From: SVEL01 sp964573715
GTDB taxonomy: Bacteria > Bacillota > Clostridia > Lachnospirales > Lachnospiraceae
DNA length: 16,629 bases
Assembly: GCA_964573715.1 (NCBI GenBank)
Contig: CAZNKR010000036.1
Coordinates: 1-16,629 of the forward strand
Direction: 5' to 3'
Shown here: piece after piece, positions 7,102 through 15,403 of the stretch
Layout: the number at the start of each line of letters is the position of its first letter
Position numbering within the stretch: the stretch's first letter is position 1
Position numbers and translations under genes: made by a program
Notes under the pieces: generated by a model
What the model was told of the DNA's origin: nothing
Seen by the model: the letters and a program-made list of their open reading frames with translations, nothing else
The model's database searches: none

Positions 7102-8056
7102 TTAGTCCTCATCAATTGGATACCAAGTATCTACAGATACATCAATAATATACCAATCTCCGCCTGCTTTTACAACAGTTGCTTCAAATTCATATGTTGC
7201 TGTATCGTCTTCAGTCTTGATTTTAACAGTTCCTTCTACCTCAGCCATCTTTTCAATTTTAATATATGAATCATATGACTTAAGCATAGAGTTTGCTTCT
7301 GATATTTCACTTGAACTTGCATTGCTTTTTTCTGTAACTTTTACATTACTAAATGTTACTTTACCATCATCTGGATTTGCTGCCTGAACGAATTTGTCAA
7401 TAAATTCTGATTTTGAGTATAATTCTTCATCAAATGTTTCTTCGATGAATGCTGGATACATAATATCTTCAAAATCTCCAAAATCCTTATTGTTTAAAGC
7501 TTCAAAATAAGCATTAACTGCGCCTTCAGGTGTGCTTGCTCCACCACCACTACATGCAAAAACTAAAACAACAACAAGAATAATAACTGCTATCAAAGCT
7601 GCCACTCCAATACCTATAAATAAAGGAGTTTTACTTTTCTTATTCTTAGGAGCAGGTGTCATCATCGGACCCCACTGCTGAGCAGGCTGTATTGGTGTAC
7701 CCTGTGGCATTGGATTATACTGTGGTGCTACTGGTGCTGCCTGAGCAAATGGATCTGCCGCTGGTGCTACTGGTGCTGCCTGAGCAAATGGATCTGCCGC
7801 TGGTGCTACTGGTGCTNNNNNNNNNNNNNNNNNNNNNNNNNNNNNNNNNNNNNNNNNNNNNNNNNNNNNNNNNNNNNNNNNNNNNNNNNNNNNNNNNNNN
7901 NNNNNNNNNNNNNNNNGCCTGAGCAAATGGATCTGCTGCTGGTGCTGCAGTTTCAACTACTGGTGCTGCTGGTGTAGCCACCTCAACTGGTGTTCCACAT
8001 ACTCCACAGAATTTTGCGTTATCTTTTAACTGTGATCCGCATTTTTTACAAAACAT
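7102..8056 (-). CDS. Zinc-ribbon, repeat-linker, single-pass membrane protein (gene interrupted by N gap)
   Basis: Four cysteines (C3, C6, C17, C20 in MFCKKCGSQLKDNAKFCGVC) form an N-terminal zinc ribbon. A Pro/Ala-rich linker follows, made of 13-residue repeats (APVAPAADPFAQA), then a basic KNKKSK patch, one hydrophobic helix (about 7555-7630) and a roughly 120-residue acidic domain starting TPEGAVNAYFEALNNKDF, resembling DUF4878/NTF2-like domains. Expected topology is zinc ribbon inside, C-terminal domain outside. A 100-N gap (7817-7916) splits the repeats. The two sides are in different frames as written, but they join in frame if the true gap is 0 or a multiple of 39 nt, so I treat it as one intact gene. 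GGAGG precedes the ATG at 8056. It is second in a three-gene operon. Function unknown. Confidence 0.85.
7724..7944. repeat. 39-bp coding tandem repeat with assembly gap
   Basis: Near-identical 39-bp units encode APVAPAADPFAQA on the minus strand. More than two copies lie left of the gap (7724-7816), and a diverged partial copy lies right of it (7917-7944). The 100 N at 7817-7916 is a placeholder, so the true copy number is unknown. Confidence 0.85.
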
Positions 8057-8076
8057 ACATTTCCTCCATTTCTAAC

Positions 8077-9796
8077 TTATTCTACATATCCGTAGAAATA
8101 ACAATCTGCAGCATAATATTTTGAACCTGCCTTTAATATAGTCAAATCAACTATTATTGTTTTCTCTGTTCCATCTATTTTGTATGTTACATCTCCTGTT
8201 GCTAAGATACCAGATTCTGCTGTATCTCCAACATTTACCTGTTCTATTACCATATTATACGATGATAATTCTTCTGAATCAAGATCTTCAATAGAATAAT
8301 CAAAGTCAACATATTCAGCTTTTGCTTTTATATCATCAAAAATCTGACCCATTACTTCATCTTCTGAAAGATAATCTGAAGCTATGAAATATTCATAGTA
8401 AGCACCCATTGCTGGAACAAATGTGTACTTAGCTGTTTCATAATCAAGTGATAAATATGCTGCCATTGCCTTATCTACTAATTCTTCGTATGTATCAAAA
8501 CCACATCCTGATAATTCATATGTTGTTAAATCAATATCACCAAGTGGGAAATCACCATCATCAATATCTTCGTAATCATCTTCGTCATCCGATGTTAAAT
8601 TGTATCTTTCATCAAAAGCATCGTCATCATCACCGCTATATGTATAGTCGTAATCTGTAAATGAATACTGATCAATATATAAATCTACAAGCTTCCATGT
8701 ATTGTCAACAAGAGCAATATCAATTGTAAATTCAAATGATGCAGTTCTTGTATCAGATGTAAGATTGATAACGCCATCATATTCATGCATTTCTGTTATA
8801 AGTTTTTCATCAAAAGAGTACTCATCACCATAAAACTCAATTAAAAAGTTTTCTGAATATCCAGCTTCTTCGATCTCAGAGATCTTTGCTTGTTGAATTT
8901 CTCCAAAAATGCTATTTATTTCTGACATGTAATCCATTGCTTCTTCATCTGTATAGTAATCGTCATCATAATATGAAAAATCGTTTTCATAAGCTTCTGG
9001 AATCCATAATGCCTTGAAAGAATCTATATCATCTGCCTTTACTGCGTCAAAATACTCAGAAATCAAGCTTGATACTGCTTCTTCTGGAGTAACATCTTTG
9101 CTTAAATTTTCCTCAACTGTTGTTGTTTCTTCCTTAGAAGTAGTTTTATTTTCTTTATCCTTATCCTTATCTGAAGAGAAAAGTAAAACAATTACTAAAA
9201 TTATTGCAACTATTAAAACAACACCACCAACAATTAATCCTATTATAAGTGGTTTTTTACTTTTCTTTGCTGGCTCCATAAGTGGACTCCACTGCCCATT
9301 AGGCTGTACTGGTGCTGCGTATGGATCTGCATTCACTGGTGCCTGTGGCTGTACTGNNNNNNNNNNNNNNNNNNNNNNNNNNNNNNNNNNNNNNNNNNNN
9401 NNNNNNNNNNNNNNNNNNNNNNNNNNNNNNNNNNNNNNNNNNNNNNNNNNNNNNNNGCTGTACTGGTGCTGCGTATGGATCTGCATTCACTGGTGCCTGT
9501 GGCTGTACTGGCGCTGCGTATGGATCTGCATTCACTGGTGCCTGTGGCTGTACTGGTGCTGCGTATGGGTCTGCATTCACTGGTGCCTGTGGCTGCACTG
9601 GTGCTTCGTATGGATCTGCATTCACTGGTGCCTGTGGCTGTACTGGCTGTGTATATGGATTGGCACTTACTGGTACCGCTCCTGTTGTATATGGGTTAGC
9701 ATTTACTGGTGCTTGTGGCTGTGCCACTGGTGTTCCACAGTTAGGACAAAACATTGCTCCATTATCCAACTGTGTTCCGCAATTATTACAAAACAT
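8077..9796 (-). CDS. Zinc-ribbon, repeat-linker, membrane protein with two extracytoplasmic domains (gene interrupted by N gap)
   Basis: This is a longer paralogue of the next gene. It has a zinc ribbon with C3, C6, C17 and C20 (MFCNNCGTQLDNGAMFCPNC), a linker of 15-residue repeats (VQPQAPVNADPYAAP) and QWSPLMEPAKKSKKP before a single membrane helix. A charged Lys/Glu/Thr segment then leads to two consecutive acidic domains. The first begins TPEEAVSSLISEYFDAVKADD, the second begins GFDTYEELVDKAMAAYLSLD, and they are joined by a strongly acidic stretch of Asp, Glu and Tyr. A 100-N gap (9357-9456) lies in the repeats; both sides fall into register if about 36 nt plus a multiple of 45 nt is missing. 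GGAGG precedes the ATG at 9796. It is first in the operon, 20 nt before the paralogue. Function unknown; an envelope sensor or anchor is a guess from the architecture. Confidence 0.85.
9301..9650. repeat. 45-bp coding tandem repeat with assembly gap
   Basis: Right of the gap (9457 to about 9636) four 45-bp units encode VQPQAPVNADPYAAP, one with Glu in place of Ala. More follows left of the gap (9301-9356). The units are nearly identical at the DNA level, pointing to recent amplification or homogenisation. The 100 N at 9357-9456 shows that the array was not resolved. Confidence 0.88.
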
Positions 9797-9864
9797 AATC
9801 TTCCTCCATAATTTACTTTATCATCTTGCCTAATTATTAATATTATGCAAGTCATACCATATTA

Positions 9865-9893
9865 ATAATACATTTAGTAACTTTAATTGTCAA
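9865..9893 (-). promoter_or_regulatory. Near-consensus promoter of the zinc-ribbon operon
   Basis: On the minus strand a perfect TTGACA (9888-9893) and TATTAT (9865-9870) are 17 nt apart, close to the sigma-70 consensus. Transcription should begin near 9858, leaving a leader of about 60 nt. This suggests steady, strong expression of the operon. Confidence 0.75.
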
Positions 9894-9929
9894 CCAATTC
9901 TAACTATAGAACATCCCCCTAAATGAGGT

Positions 9930-9978
9930 AAATTAAAAGAAAATCAGGTTGTTGTTAATTGAATTAACAGCAACCTGA
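9930..9978 (-). terminator. Terminator downstream of the broken hypothetical gene
   Basis: A 17-bp inverted repeat (9944-9960 with 9962-9978, centre at 9961, one G-T pair) is followed on the minus strand by ATTTTCTTTTAATTT. It separates the remnant at 10003 from the zinc-ribbon operon promoter. The stem is nearly a perfect palindrome, so the real loop must open a few pairs. Confidence 0.65.
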
Positions 9979-10002
9979 CAATTTTTAATCTATTTAATAT
10001 AA

Positions 10003-10446
10003 TTAATCATAATAATCCATTGTATTAACAATTTTCAATATATTTGTTTCTTCACCTTTAAGGGTAACATCTTCAAAATAAATAACCTTTTTTCCATCGC
10101 TATACAAATATGCATTAATATAATATCCGTCAGCAATGCTACAATCCTCATATTCATATCTATTAAACTCGTAGCCCATAAATGATTCATATTTGCTAAA
10201 TGTGTATTCTGTTCCATACACCGATTCTATTTGGCCTTCAAACTCATCATATATTGCTTGTGGTTCATAAGAATATCCATCTTGATAACTAAAAAAGAAA
10301 GATTCAACAACTTCTCCATTAACTTTTCTATTATAGATATTACATTTTTCTTAATATTTGTAAATATCTTTTAGAAAATTAAATTTTATAAAGAACATCA
10401 TCCCCCCTAATTTAAGTATTTCTTTCTCTTTCCAAATTTTATCCAT
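10003..10446 (-). pseudogene. Broken hypothetical gene, acidic Tyr-rich product
   Basis: One frame runs from the TAA at 10003 up to about 10446 but is cut by TAA at 10351-10353. The 3' part gives 115 residues, rich in Tyr, Glu and Asp, including NRKVNGEVVESFFFSYQDGY and, near the end, GKKVIYFEDVTLKGEETN. The 5' part gives about 31 residues from the ATG at 10446. No good ribosome binding site precedes either possible start; the GTG at 10221 inside the frame also lacks one. I do not recognise the family. The composition resembles the extracytoplasmic domains of the neighbouring membrane proteins, so it could be a dead relative, but that is a guess. Confidence 0.5.
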
Positions 10447-10485
10447 AAATTCATCTTCAAATCCCCAAATTAACGTTTAGTTTCC

Positions 10486-10514
10486 TTGAAAAGATGAGCT
10501 TTTTCTGATAGAAT
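10486..10514 (+). promoter_or_regulatory. Promoter of asnS-asnA
   Basis: TTGAAA (10486-10491) and TAGAAT (10509-10514) lie 17 nt apart, and TGA directly before the -10 box gives an extended -10 element. The leader to the asnS start is only about 30 nt, so no riboswitch or T-box fits between promoter and gene. Confidence 0.7.
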
Positions 10515-10550
10515 TTAAGGCAATGCATATATTTGCAAGGAGGGAAAAAA

Positions 10551-11942
10551 ATGGATATTACAAATATCAAAGATCTGTTTAGAAATCAAGCAGATTATAT
10601 TGGAAAAGAAGTAACTATCGGAGGATGGTTAAGAAGCAATCGTGACTCAAAAACTTTTGGTTTTATGGTTGTCAATGATGGTACTTTCTTTGAGCCATTA
10701 CAAGTTGTATACAGTGACAGCCTGGATAATTTTTCAGTTATTTCAAAACTTAATGTTGGTGCTGCCGTTATTGTTACTGGTGTGCTAACAGCAACACCTG
10801 AAGCTAAACAACCTTTTGAAATTCAAGCTAGTGAAGTTTATGTTGAAGGTGCTTCTGATTCAGATTATCCACTTCAAAAGAAACGCCACTCATTTGAATA
10901 CTTAAGAACAATCACTCACTTACGTCCTAGAACTAATACTTTCCAGGCTGTTTTTAGAGTTAGATCATTAATCGCTTTTGCTATTCATAAGTTCTTCCAG
11001 GAACGTGACTTTGTTTATGTTCACACTCCACTTATTACAGGAAGTGACTGTGAAGGTGCTGGAGAGATGTTCCAAGTTACAACAATGGAATTAAAGAATA
11101 TTCCACTTACAAAAGAAGGTAAAATTGACTTTAGCAAGGACTTCTTCTCTAAGCCAACTAATCTTACTGTTAGCGGTCAGCTCAATGGTGAAACATATGC
11201 TATGGCATTTAAAAACATTTATACCTTCGGTCCAACCTTTAGAGCAGAAAATTCTAATACAACAAGACATGCTGCAGAATTTTGGATGATTGAACCAGAA
11301 ATCGCATTTGCAGATTTAAAAGATGATATGATTCTTGCTGAGAGCATGATTAAATACATTATTAATTTCGTTCTTGAAAATGCTCCAGAAGAAATGAAAT
11401 TCTTTAATGATTTCATTGATAAAGGACTAATAGACAGACTCAAAGGTGTTGCAAGTTCAGAATTTGGTCATATCACATATACTGATGCCATAAAGGTATT
11501 AGAAGAACATAATGATAAATTTGAATACAAAGTATTTTGGGGTTGCGATTTACAAACAGAGCACGAAAGATTCCTTACTGAAGAAATTTACAAACGCCCT
11601 GTATTTGTATCTGATTATCCAAAAGAAATCAAAGCCTTCTACATGAAGCTTAATGAAGATGGTAAAACAGTTGCCGCTATGGACTGTCTTGTTCCTGGCA
11701 TTGGCGAAATAATTGGTGGTTCACAAAGAGAAGACGATTTTGATATACTTACAAAGCGTATAGAAGAATGTGGATTGAATACCAACGATTATGAATTCTA
11801 TCTTGATTTAAGAAAATATGGCAGTGCAAGACATGCTGGTTTCGGTTTAGGTTTTGAGCGTTGTGTAATGTATCTTACTGGTATGGGCAATATTCGTGAC
11901 GTTATTCCATTTCCAAGAACAGTAAATAACTGCGAACTATAA
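10551..11942 (+). CDS. asnS: Asparagine--tRNA ligase
   Basis: AsnRS joins asparagine to tRNA-Asn using ATP in the cytoplasm. The 463-residue product has the family's normal length. An N-terminal OB-fold anticodon-binding domain (VTIGGWLRSNRDSKTFGF, about 21-38) is followed by a class II catalytic core: TPLITGSDCEGAGEMF, motif 2 FRAENSNTTRHAAEF (Arg231) and motif 3 GFGLGFERCVMYLTG (Arg437). The ATG at 10551 follows AAGGAGGG at 10538-10544; an in-frame TTG further upstream is less likely. Presence of AsnRS means tRNA-Asn can be charged directly, without needing the amidotransferase route. Confidence 0.97.
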   Translation: MDITNIKDLFRNQADYIGKEVTIGGWLRSNRDSKTFGFMVVNDGTFFEPLQVVYSDSLDNFSVISKLNVGAAVIVTGVLTATPEAKQPFEIQASEVYVEGASDSDYPLQKKRHSFEYLRTITHLRPRTNTFQAVFRVRSLIAFAIHKFFQERDFVYVHTPLITGSDCEGAGEMFQVTTMELKNIPLTKEGKIDFSKDFFSKPTNLTVSGQLNGETYAMAFKNIYTFGPTFRAENSNTTRHAAEFWMIEPEIAFADLKDDMILAESMIKYIINFVLENAPEEMKFFNDFIDKGLIDRLKGVASSEFGHITYTDAIKVLEEHNDKFEYKVFWGCDLQTEHERFLTEEIYKRPVFVSDYPKEIKAFYMKLNEDGKTVAAMDCLVPGIGEIIGGSQREDDFDILTKRIEECGLNTNDYEFYLDLRKYGSARHAGFGLGFERCVMYLTGMGNIRDVIPFPRTVNNCEL

Positions 11943-11954
11943 TTGGAGGTAAAT

Positions 11955-12965
11955 ATGGACAATATTATTATCCCAGCTGATTATGAATCAGCTCTTGGAA
12001 TAAAAGATACTCAGGTTGCAATAAAGCGTGTAAAGGATTTTTTTGAAAGAGAATTAGCAACTCAGCTTAATCTACAAAGAGTTACTGCTCCCTTATTTGT
12101 TACTCCTGAGTCAGGTCTAAATGATAACCTTAACGGAGTTGAACGACCTGTAACCTTTGGTATTAAAGAACAGGAAGATAGAAATGTTGAAATAGTTCAT
12201 TCCCTTGCCAAATGGAAAAGAATGGCATTACACAGATACGGATTCTCCGATGGAGAGGGTTTATATACTGACATGAATGCTATCCGTAGAGATGAGGATA
12301 CCGACAATATTCATTCTATTTTTGTGGACCAATGGGATTGGGAAAAGGTTGTTTCCAAAGAAGAACGTAATACTGCGACTCTTAAAGACACAGTTAAATC
12401 AGTATATGAAGCTTTAAGAGTAACAGAAAAGTATATGTCAAACAGATATAATTACATCAAATGTATTCTTCCAGAAGAAATCCACTTTATTACATCAGAG
12501 GAATTATACAACAAATATCCAGATTCCACCTCTAAAGAGCGTGAATATAAAGAAGCTAAGCAATATGGAGCAATTTTTGTTATGAAAATCGGTGATTTAC
12601 TTCCTAATGGAGAAAAACATGACGGAAGAGCCCCTGATTATGATGACTGGTCATTAAACGGAGATATCATTGTATATTACCCGGTTCTTGATATTGCATT
12701 AGAACTTTCTAGCATGGGAATACGAGTTGATGAAGATGCACTTTATTCACAGCTTGATAAGACTAATTGCATGGATAGATGTAATTTACCATTCCAAAAA
12801 GCAATTCTTGATAAAGAACTTCCATATACTATTGGTGGAGGTATAGGTCAATCAAGAATATGTATGTTTTTCCTTAGAAAAGCACACATTGGCGAGGTAC
12901 AGGTTTCTATCTGGCCAGAATCCATTGAAAACTATGCATCCCAAAACGGAGTTCATTTACTCTAA
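11955..12965 (+). CDS. asnA: Aspartate--ammonia ligase
   Basis: AsnA makes asparagine from aspartate, ammonia and ATP, releasing AMP and diphosphate. The 336-residue length is close to that of known AsnA. Family segments are plain: an early FFERELATQLNLQRVTAPLFV, then RDEDTDNIHSIFVDQWDWE, and near the C-terminus GGGIGQSRICMFFL (about 292-305), the counterpart of class II motif 3, followed by IGEVQVSIWP. The ATG at 11955 follows GGAGG (11945-11949). It uses free ammonia, in contrast to the glutamine-dependent AsnB, which fits an ammonia-rich habitat such as the gut or rumen (inference). Confidence 0.97.
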   Translation: MDNIIIPADYESALGIKDTQVAIKRVKDFFERELATQLNLQRVTAPLFVTPESGLNDNLNGVERPVTFGIKEQEDRNVEIVHSLAKWKRMALHRYGFSDGEGLYTDMNAIRRDEDTDNIHSIFVDQWDWEKVVSKEERNTATLKDTVKSVYEALRVTEKYMSNRYNYIKCILPEEIHFITSEELYNKYPDSTSKEREYKEAKQYGAIFVMKIGDLLPNGEKHDGRAPDYDDWSLNGDIIVYYPVLDIALELSSMGIRVDEDALYSQLDKTNCMDRCNLPFQKAILDKELPYTIGGGIGQSRICMFFLRKAHIGEVQVSIWPESIENYASQNGVHLL

Positions 12966-12967
12966 AC

Positions 12968-13013
12968 AAAAGGCTTTCACCTTATGATTTCTCATAGGGT
13001 GAAAGCCTTTTTA
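12968..13013 (+). terminator. Terminator after asnA, probably bidirectional
   Basis: A 19-bp stem (12969-12987 with 12992-13010, one G-T pair) with a TTTC loop is followed by a T-rich tail on the plus strand. The reverse side ends in TTTTGTTTAG, so it probably also ends the convergent rubrerythrin transcript, whose stop codon lies 17 nt away. Confidence 0.88.
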
Positions 13014-13029
13014 TTATACTACTAATATT

Positions 13030-13569
13030 TTAGTAATTCTCTGCCCTTACTTCAAAGTATGACTGTGGGTGATCACATACTGGACAAACCTTTGGAGCTT
13101 CTTTTCCAATAACGATATGTCCACAATTTCTACATTCCCACATAGTATCTCCATCCTTTGAAAATACAAGTCCACCTTCAACATTAGCTAAAAGCTTCTT
13201 ATATCTTTCTTCATGTTCCTTTTCAATAGCTGCTACACCTTCAAACAATCTTGCAATAGCTTCAAATCCTTCTTCTCTTGCTTCTTTGGCAAATGTTGGA
13301 TACATCTCTGTCCACTCATAATTTTCACCTTCAGCTGCATCCTTTAAGTTTGTCATTGTGTCTGCAATTGAACCGCCATGTAAAAGTTTGAACCAGATTT
13401 TTGCATGCTCTTTTTCGTTATTTGCTGTTGCTTCAAACAATGCACCAATCTGCTCATATCCATCTTTTTTTGCCTTGCTAGCATAATAAGTATACTTATT
13501 TTTTGCTTCAGATTCACCGGCAAATGCTGCCATTAAGTTTGCTTCTGTTTTTGTTCCTTTAATATTCAT
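13030..13569 (-). CDS. rbr: Rubrerythrin
   Basis: Rubrerythrin reduces hydrogen peroxide in anaerobes with electrons passed through rubredoxin or NAD(P)H-linked donors. The 179-residue protein has both parts. The four-helix diiron domain carries the expected ligands E19 (AGESEAKNKY), E52 and H55 (NEKEH), E85 and E88 (YEWTEM), and E116 and H119 (EKEH). The C-terminal rubredoxin-like site has C146/C149 and C162/C165 (CRNCGH, CPVCDHP). GGAGG precedes the ATG at 13569. It lies 96 nt downstream of the hemerythrin gene on the same strand without a visible terminator between, so cotranscription is possible. Confidence 0.97.
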   Translation of the reverse strand: MNIKGTKTEANLMAAFAGESEAKNKYTYYASKAKKDGYEQIGALFEATANNEKEHAKIWFKLLHGGSIADTMTNLKDAAEGENYEWTEMYPTFAKEAREEGFEAIARLFEGVAAIEKEHEERYKKLLANVEGGLVFSKDGDTMWECRNCGHIVIGKEAPKVCPVCDHPQSYFEVRAENY

Positions 13570-13665
13570 GTTGTTACCTCCGTTAAAATATATAATATAA
13601 TAACTATATTATTCATTAATAAAATAAAAAATATCTTTATTTATCTGTATCATTATAAAAACATC

Positions 13666-14064
13666 TTAGTTTTCTGATAAAAGTTTATCTGTTTTTAATA
13701 TATGATTTGTCAACCAGTCAGTTACAAAATTTAATATTGTCCCAACAAACTCTTCTTGATTGTCTTCAAATGCTTCTCTATTTAGCTCCCATTCCTCTAC
13801 CTGGTTTCTAAATGCATCATGCTGAACCTTTTGCATAAATTTGTTTTTATAATTTATACTATCCATATACTCTTCTTCATTTTGCAAATGAGTCAATGCA
13901 TATGTTTTAAGTTTGGTAATCGCTGTGATAATATGATCATACTTGTCTGGAATAAGCTCATCATTGTACAAATCCCATATCTCGTCAGCCATTTCAAAAA
14001 TCTGCTTATGTTCATTATCCACTTGTTCAATACCTGTGTAATATTCTGGTTTCATTTCGTACAT
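13666..14064 (-). CDS. Bacteriohemerythrin with one unusual ligand position
   Basis: Hemerythrins bind O2 at a non-haem diiron site in a four-helix bundle. The 132-residue product fits the single-domain bacterial form. Ligands seen are H19 (VDNEHKQIF), H59 and E63 (HLQNEEEYM), H82 (QHDAF), H121 and D126 (NHILKTD). The usual pattern has a further His four residues before H82 (HxxxH); here that residue is Gln78. The start at 14064 is chosen because AGGAG stands 7 nt upstream; an ATG two codons earlier is too close to it. It lies between the flavodiiron and rubrerythrin genes, which supports a role in oxygen handling. Confidence 0.92.
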   Translation of the reverse strand: MYEMKPEYYTGIEQVDNEHKQIFEMADEIWDLYNDELIPDKYDHIITAITKLKTYALTHLQNEEEYMDSINYKNKFMQKVQHDAFRNQVEEWELNREAFEDNQEEFVGTILNFVTDWLTNHILKTDKLLSEN

Positions 14065-14148
14065 AATCATTCTCCTTTGTTTATTTAATAGATTCATATT
14101 TGAATTTATTATTAATCTATTTGACAGTTTTATTACTATATTGTCATT

Positions 14149-15306
14149 TTACCTGTTAAGTAATTCAAGTGATAGATTTTTCATCTGACTTATATTATCT
14201 GTATTCATAGTAGATTTTATGCTAACAACATTTTCACAAATCTGTATATTCTTAAGTTTGGAAATTTCTTCTGTCATCTTTTTGGCCGCTAATGGTGCCC
14301 AAGATCCGTTTTCAATAATACCAACTTTTCTTGATTGGAAGTTCTTAGCTTTTAAATGATTAATGAAATCCTCCATAACCGGGAACATACCACCATCATA
14401 TGTAGCGCACGCCAAAACTAGTTTGTCATATTGAAATGCTTTTTCTACCGCAACTGACATATCATCTCTGGCTAAATCAATAACATGAACACATTTATGT
14501 CCTTCCTCTGTTAAAATTTCTGCAAATTTCTTTGCTGCTTTACCTGTATTCCCATGGATAGATGCAAATGCAACAACAACGCCTTCGTCTTCCGGCTTAT
14601 AGCTTGCCCATGTCAGATACTTGTCAATATAGTATCCCAAATCATCACTAAGCACCGGACCATGTAAAGGACAAATTCGAGCTATGTCCAATGTAGCTGC
14701 TTTTTTTAGTAATCCAAGTGTTGATGGACCATATTTTCCAACTATATTAATATAATATCTTCGAGCTTCTTCAATCCATTCGCGATTTTCACATAATGCA
14801 CCAAATGTACCAAAAGCATCCGCAGAAAATAATGTATGTGTATATTGCTCATATGAAACCATAACCTCAGGCCAATGTACCATTGGTGCCATAAAAAACT
14901 GTAATGTATGTTTTCCAAGGGATAGTTCTTCCCCTTCCTTTACAGTAATAGTTCTGTCAGTTAAATCCATATCAAAGAACTGTGGTAACATCTGAAATGT
15001 TTTTATATTTCCAATTAGCTTCATACATGGATACATTTCACACAATATCTTAATACTTCCCGCGTGGTCCGGTTCTAAATGAGAAATAACCAAATAATCT
15101 GGTTTTTTCTCCCCAAGGGTCTTTGACAAATTACTAAGCCATTCCTCAGTTTTTCTACTATCTACGGTATCCATAATAGTAACTTTTTCGTCTAAAATTA
15201 TGTAGGAATTGTAAGATACACCATAAGGAACCTTGTATTGGCTCTCAAACAAATCTATAGTTGTATCATCAACTCCTACATATGTAATATTATCTGTAAT
15301 ATACAT
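14149..15306 (-). CDS. fprA: FprA-family flavodiiron protein
   Basis: Flavodiiron proteins reduce O2 to water, or NO to N2O, in the cytoplasm of anaerobes. The 385-residue product has the standard two-domain build. The N-terminal metallo-beta-lactamase-like domain holds the diiron ligands H76, E78 and D80 (SHLEPDHAG), H144 (MVHWPE), D163 (SADAFG) and H215 (PLHGPV). The C-terminal flavodoxin domain starts near residue 243, with FMN phosphate loop SIHGNT (249-254). The ATG at 15306 follows AAGGTGG by 8 nt; a GTG four codons earlier overlaps that site and is unlikely. No extra rubredoxin or reductase domain is fused, so an outside electron donor is needed. It is the first gene of the oxygen-defence set. 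Confidence 0.96.
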   Translation of the reverse strand: MYITDNITYVGVDDTTIDLFESQYKVPYGVSYNSYIILDEKVTIMDTVDSRKTEEWLSNLSKTLGEKKPDYLVISHLEPDHAGSIKILCEMYPCMKLIGNIKTFQMLPQFFDMDLTDRTITVKEGEELSLGKHTLQFFMAPMVHWPEVMVSYEQYTHTLFSADAFGTFGALCENREWIEEARRYYINIVGKYGPSTLGLLKKAATLDIARICPLHGPVLSDDLGYYIDKYLTWASYKPEDEGVVVAFASIHGNTGKAAKKFAEILTEEGHKCVHVIDLARDDMSVAVEKAFQYDKLVLACATYDGGMFPVMEDFINHLKAKNFQSRKVGIIENGSWAPLAAKKMTEEISKLKNIQICENVVSIKSTMNTDNISQMKNLSLELLNR

Positions 15307-15403
15307 ATGTAATTCCACCTTTTATAATAAATTTTTATTGTACATCACTCTTAGAAAAATGCCCCAAGGTTAGATGTAACTAATTCACTAAATAACTATA
15401 AGT

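Larger units (their letters stand above)
10551..12965 (+). other. asnS-asnA operon
   Basis: Two plus-strand genes share one promoter and one terminator and are 12 nt apart. AsnA makes asparagine and AsnS loads it on tRNA, so the operon joins supply of an amino acid with its use in translation. AsnA is itself related to class II tRNA synthetases. Confidence 0.8.

Noticed and set aside
9312..9833. Long plus-strand open frames opposite the zinc-ribbon repeat arrays
   Set aside because: They arise because the repeat sequence is free of stops on both strands. They give Cys/Trp-rich or Gly/Ala repeats with no ribosome site and lie opposite well-supported genes.
10533..10550. TTG start six codons upstream of asnS
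   Set aside because: It would place the start before the AAGGAGGG site; the ATG at 10551 has correct spacing and the family's N-terminus.
13570..13665. PerR-like site before rubrerythrin (TTATAATGAT on the minus strand)
   Set aside because: Only one half-site matches, and the region is nearly all A/T, so a chance match is likely.
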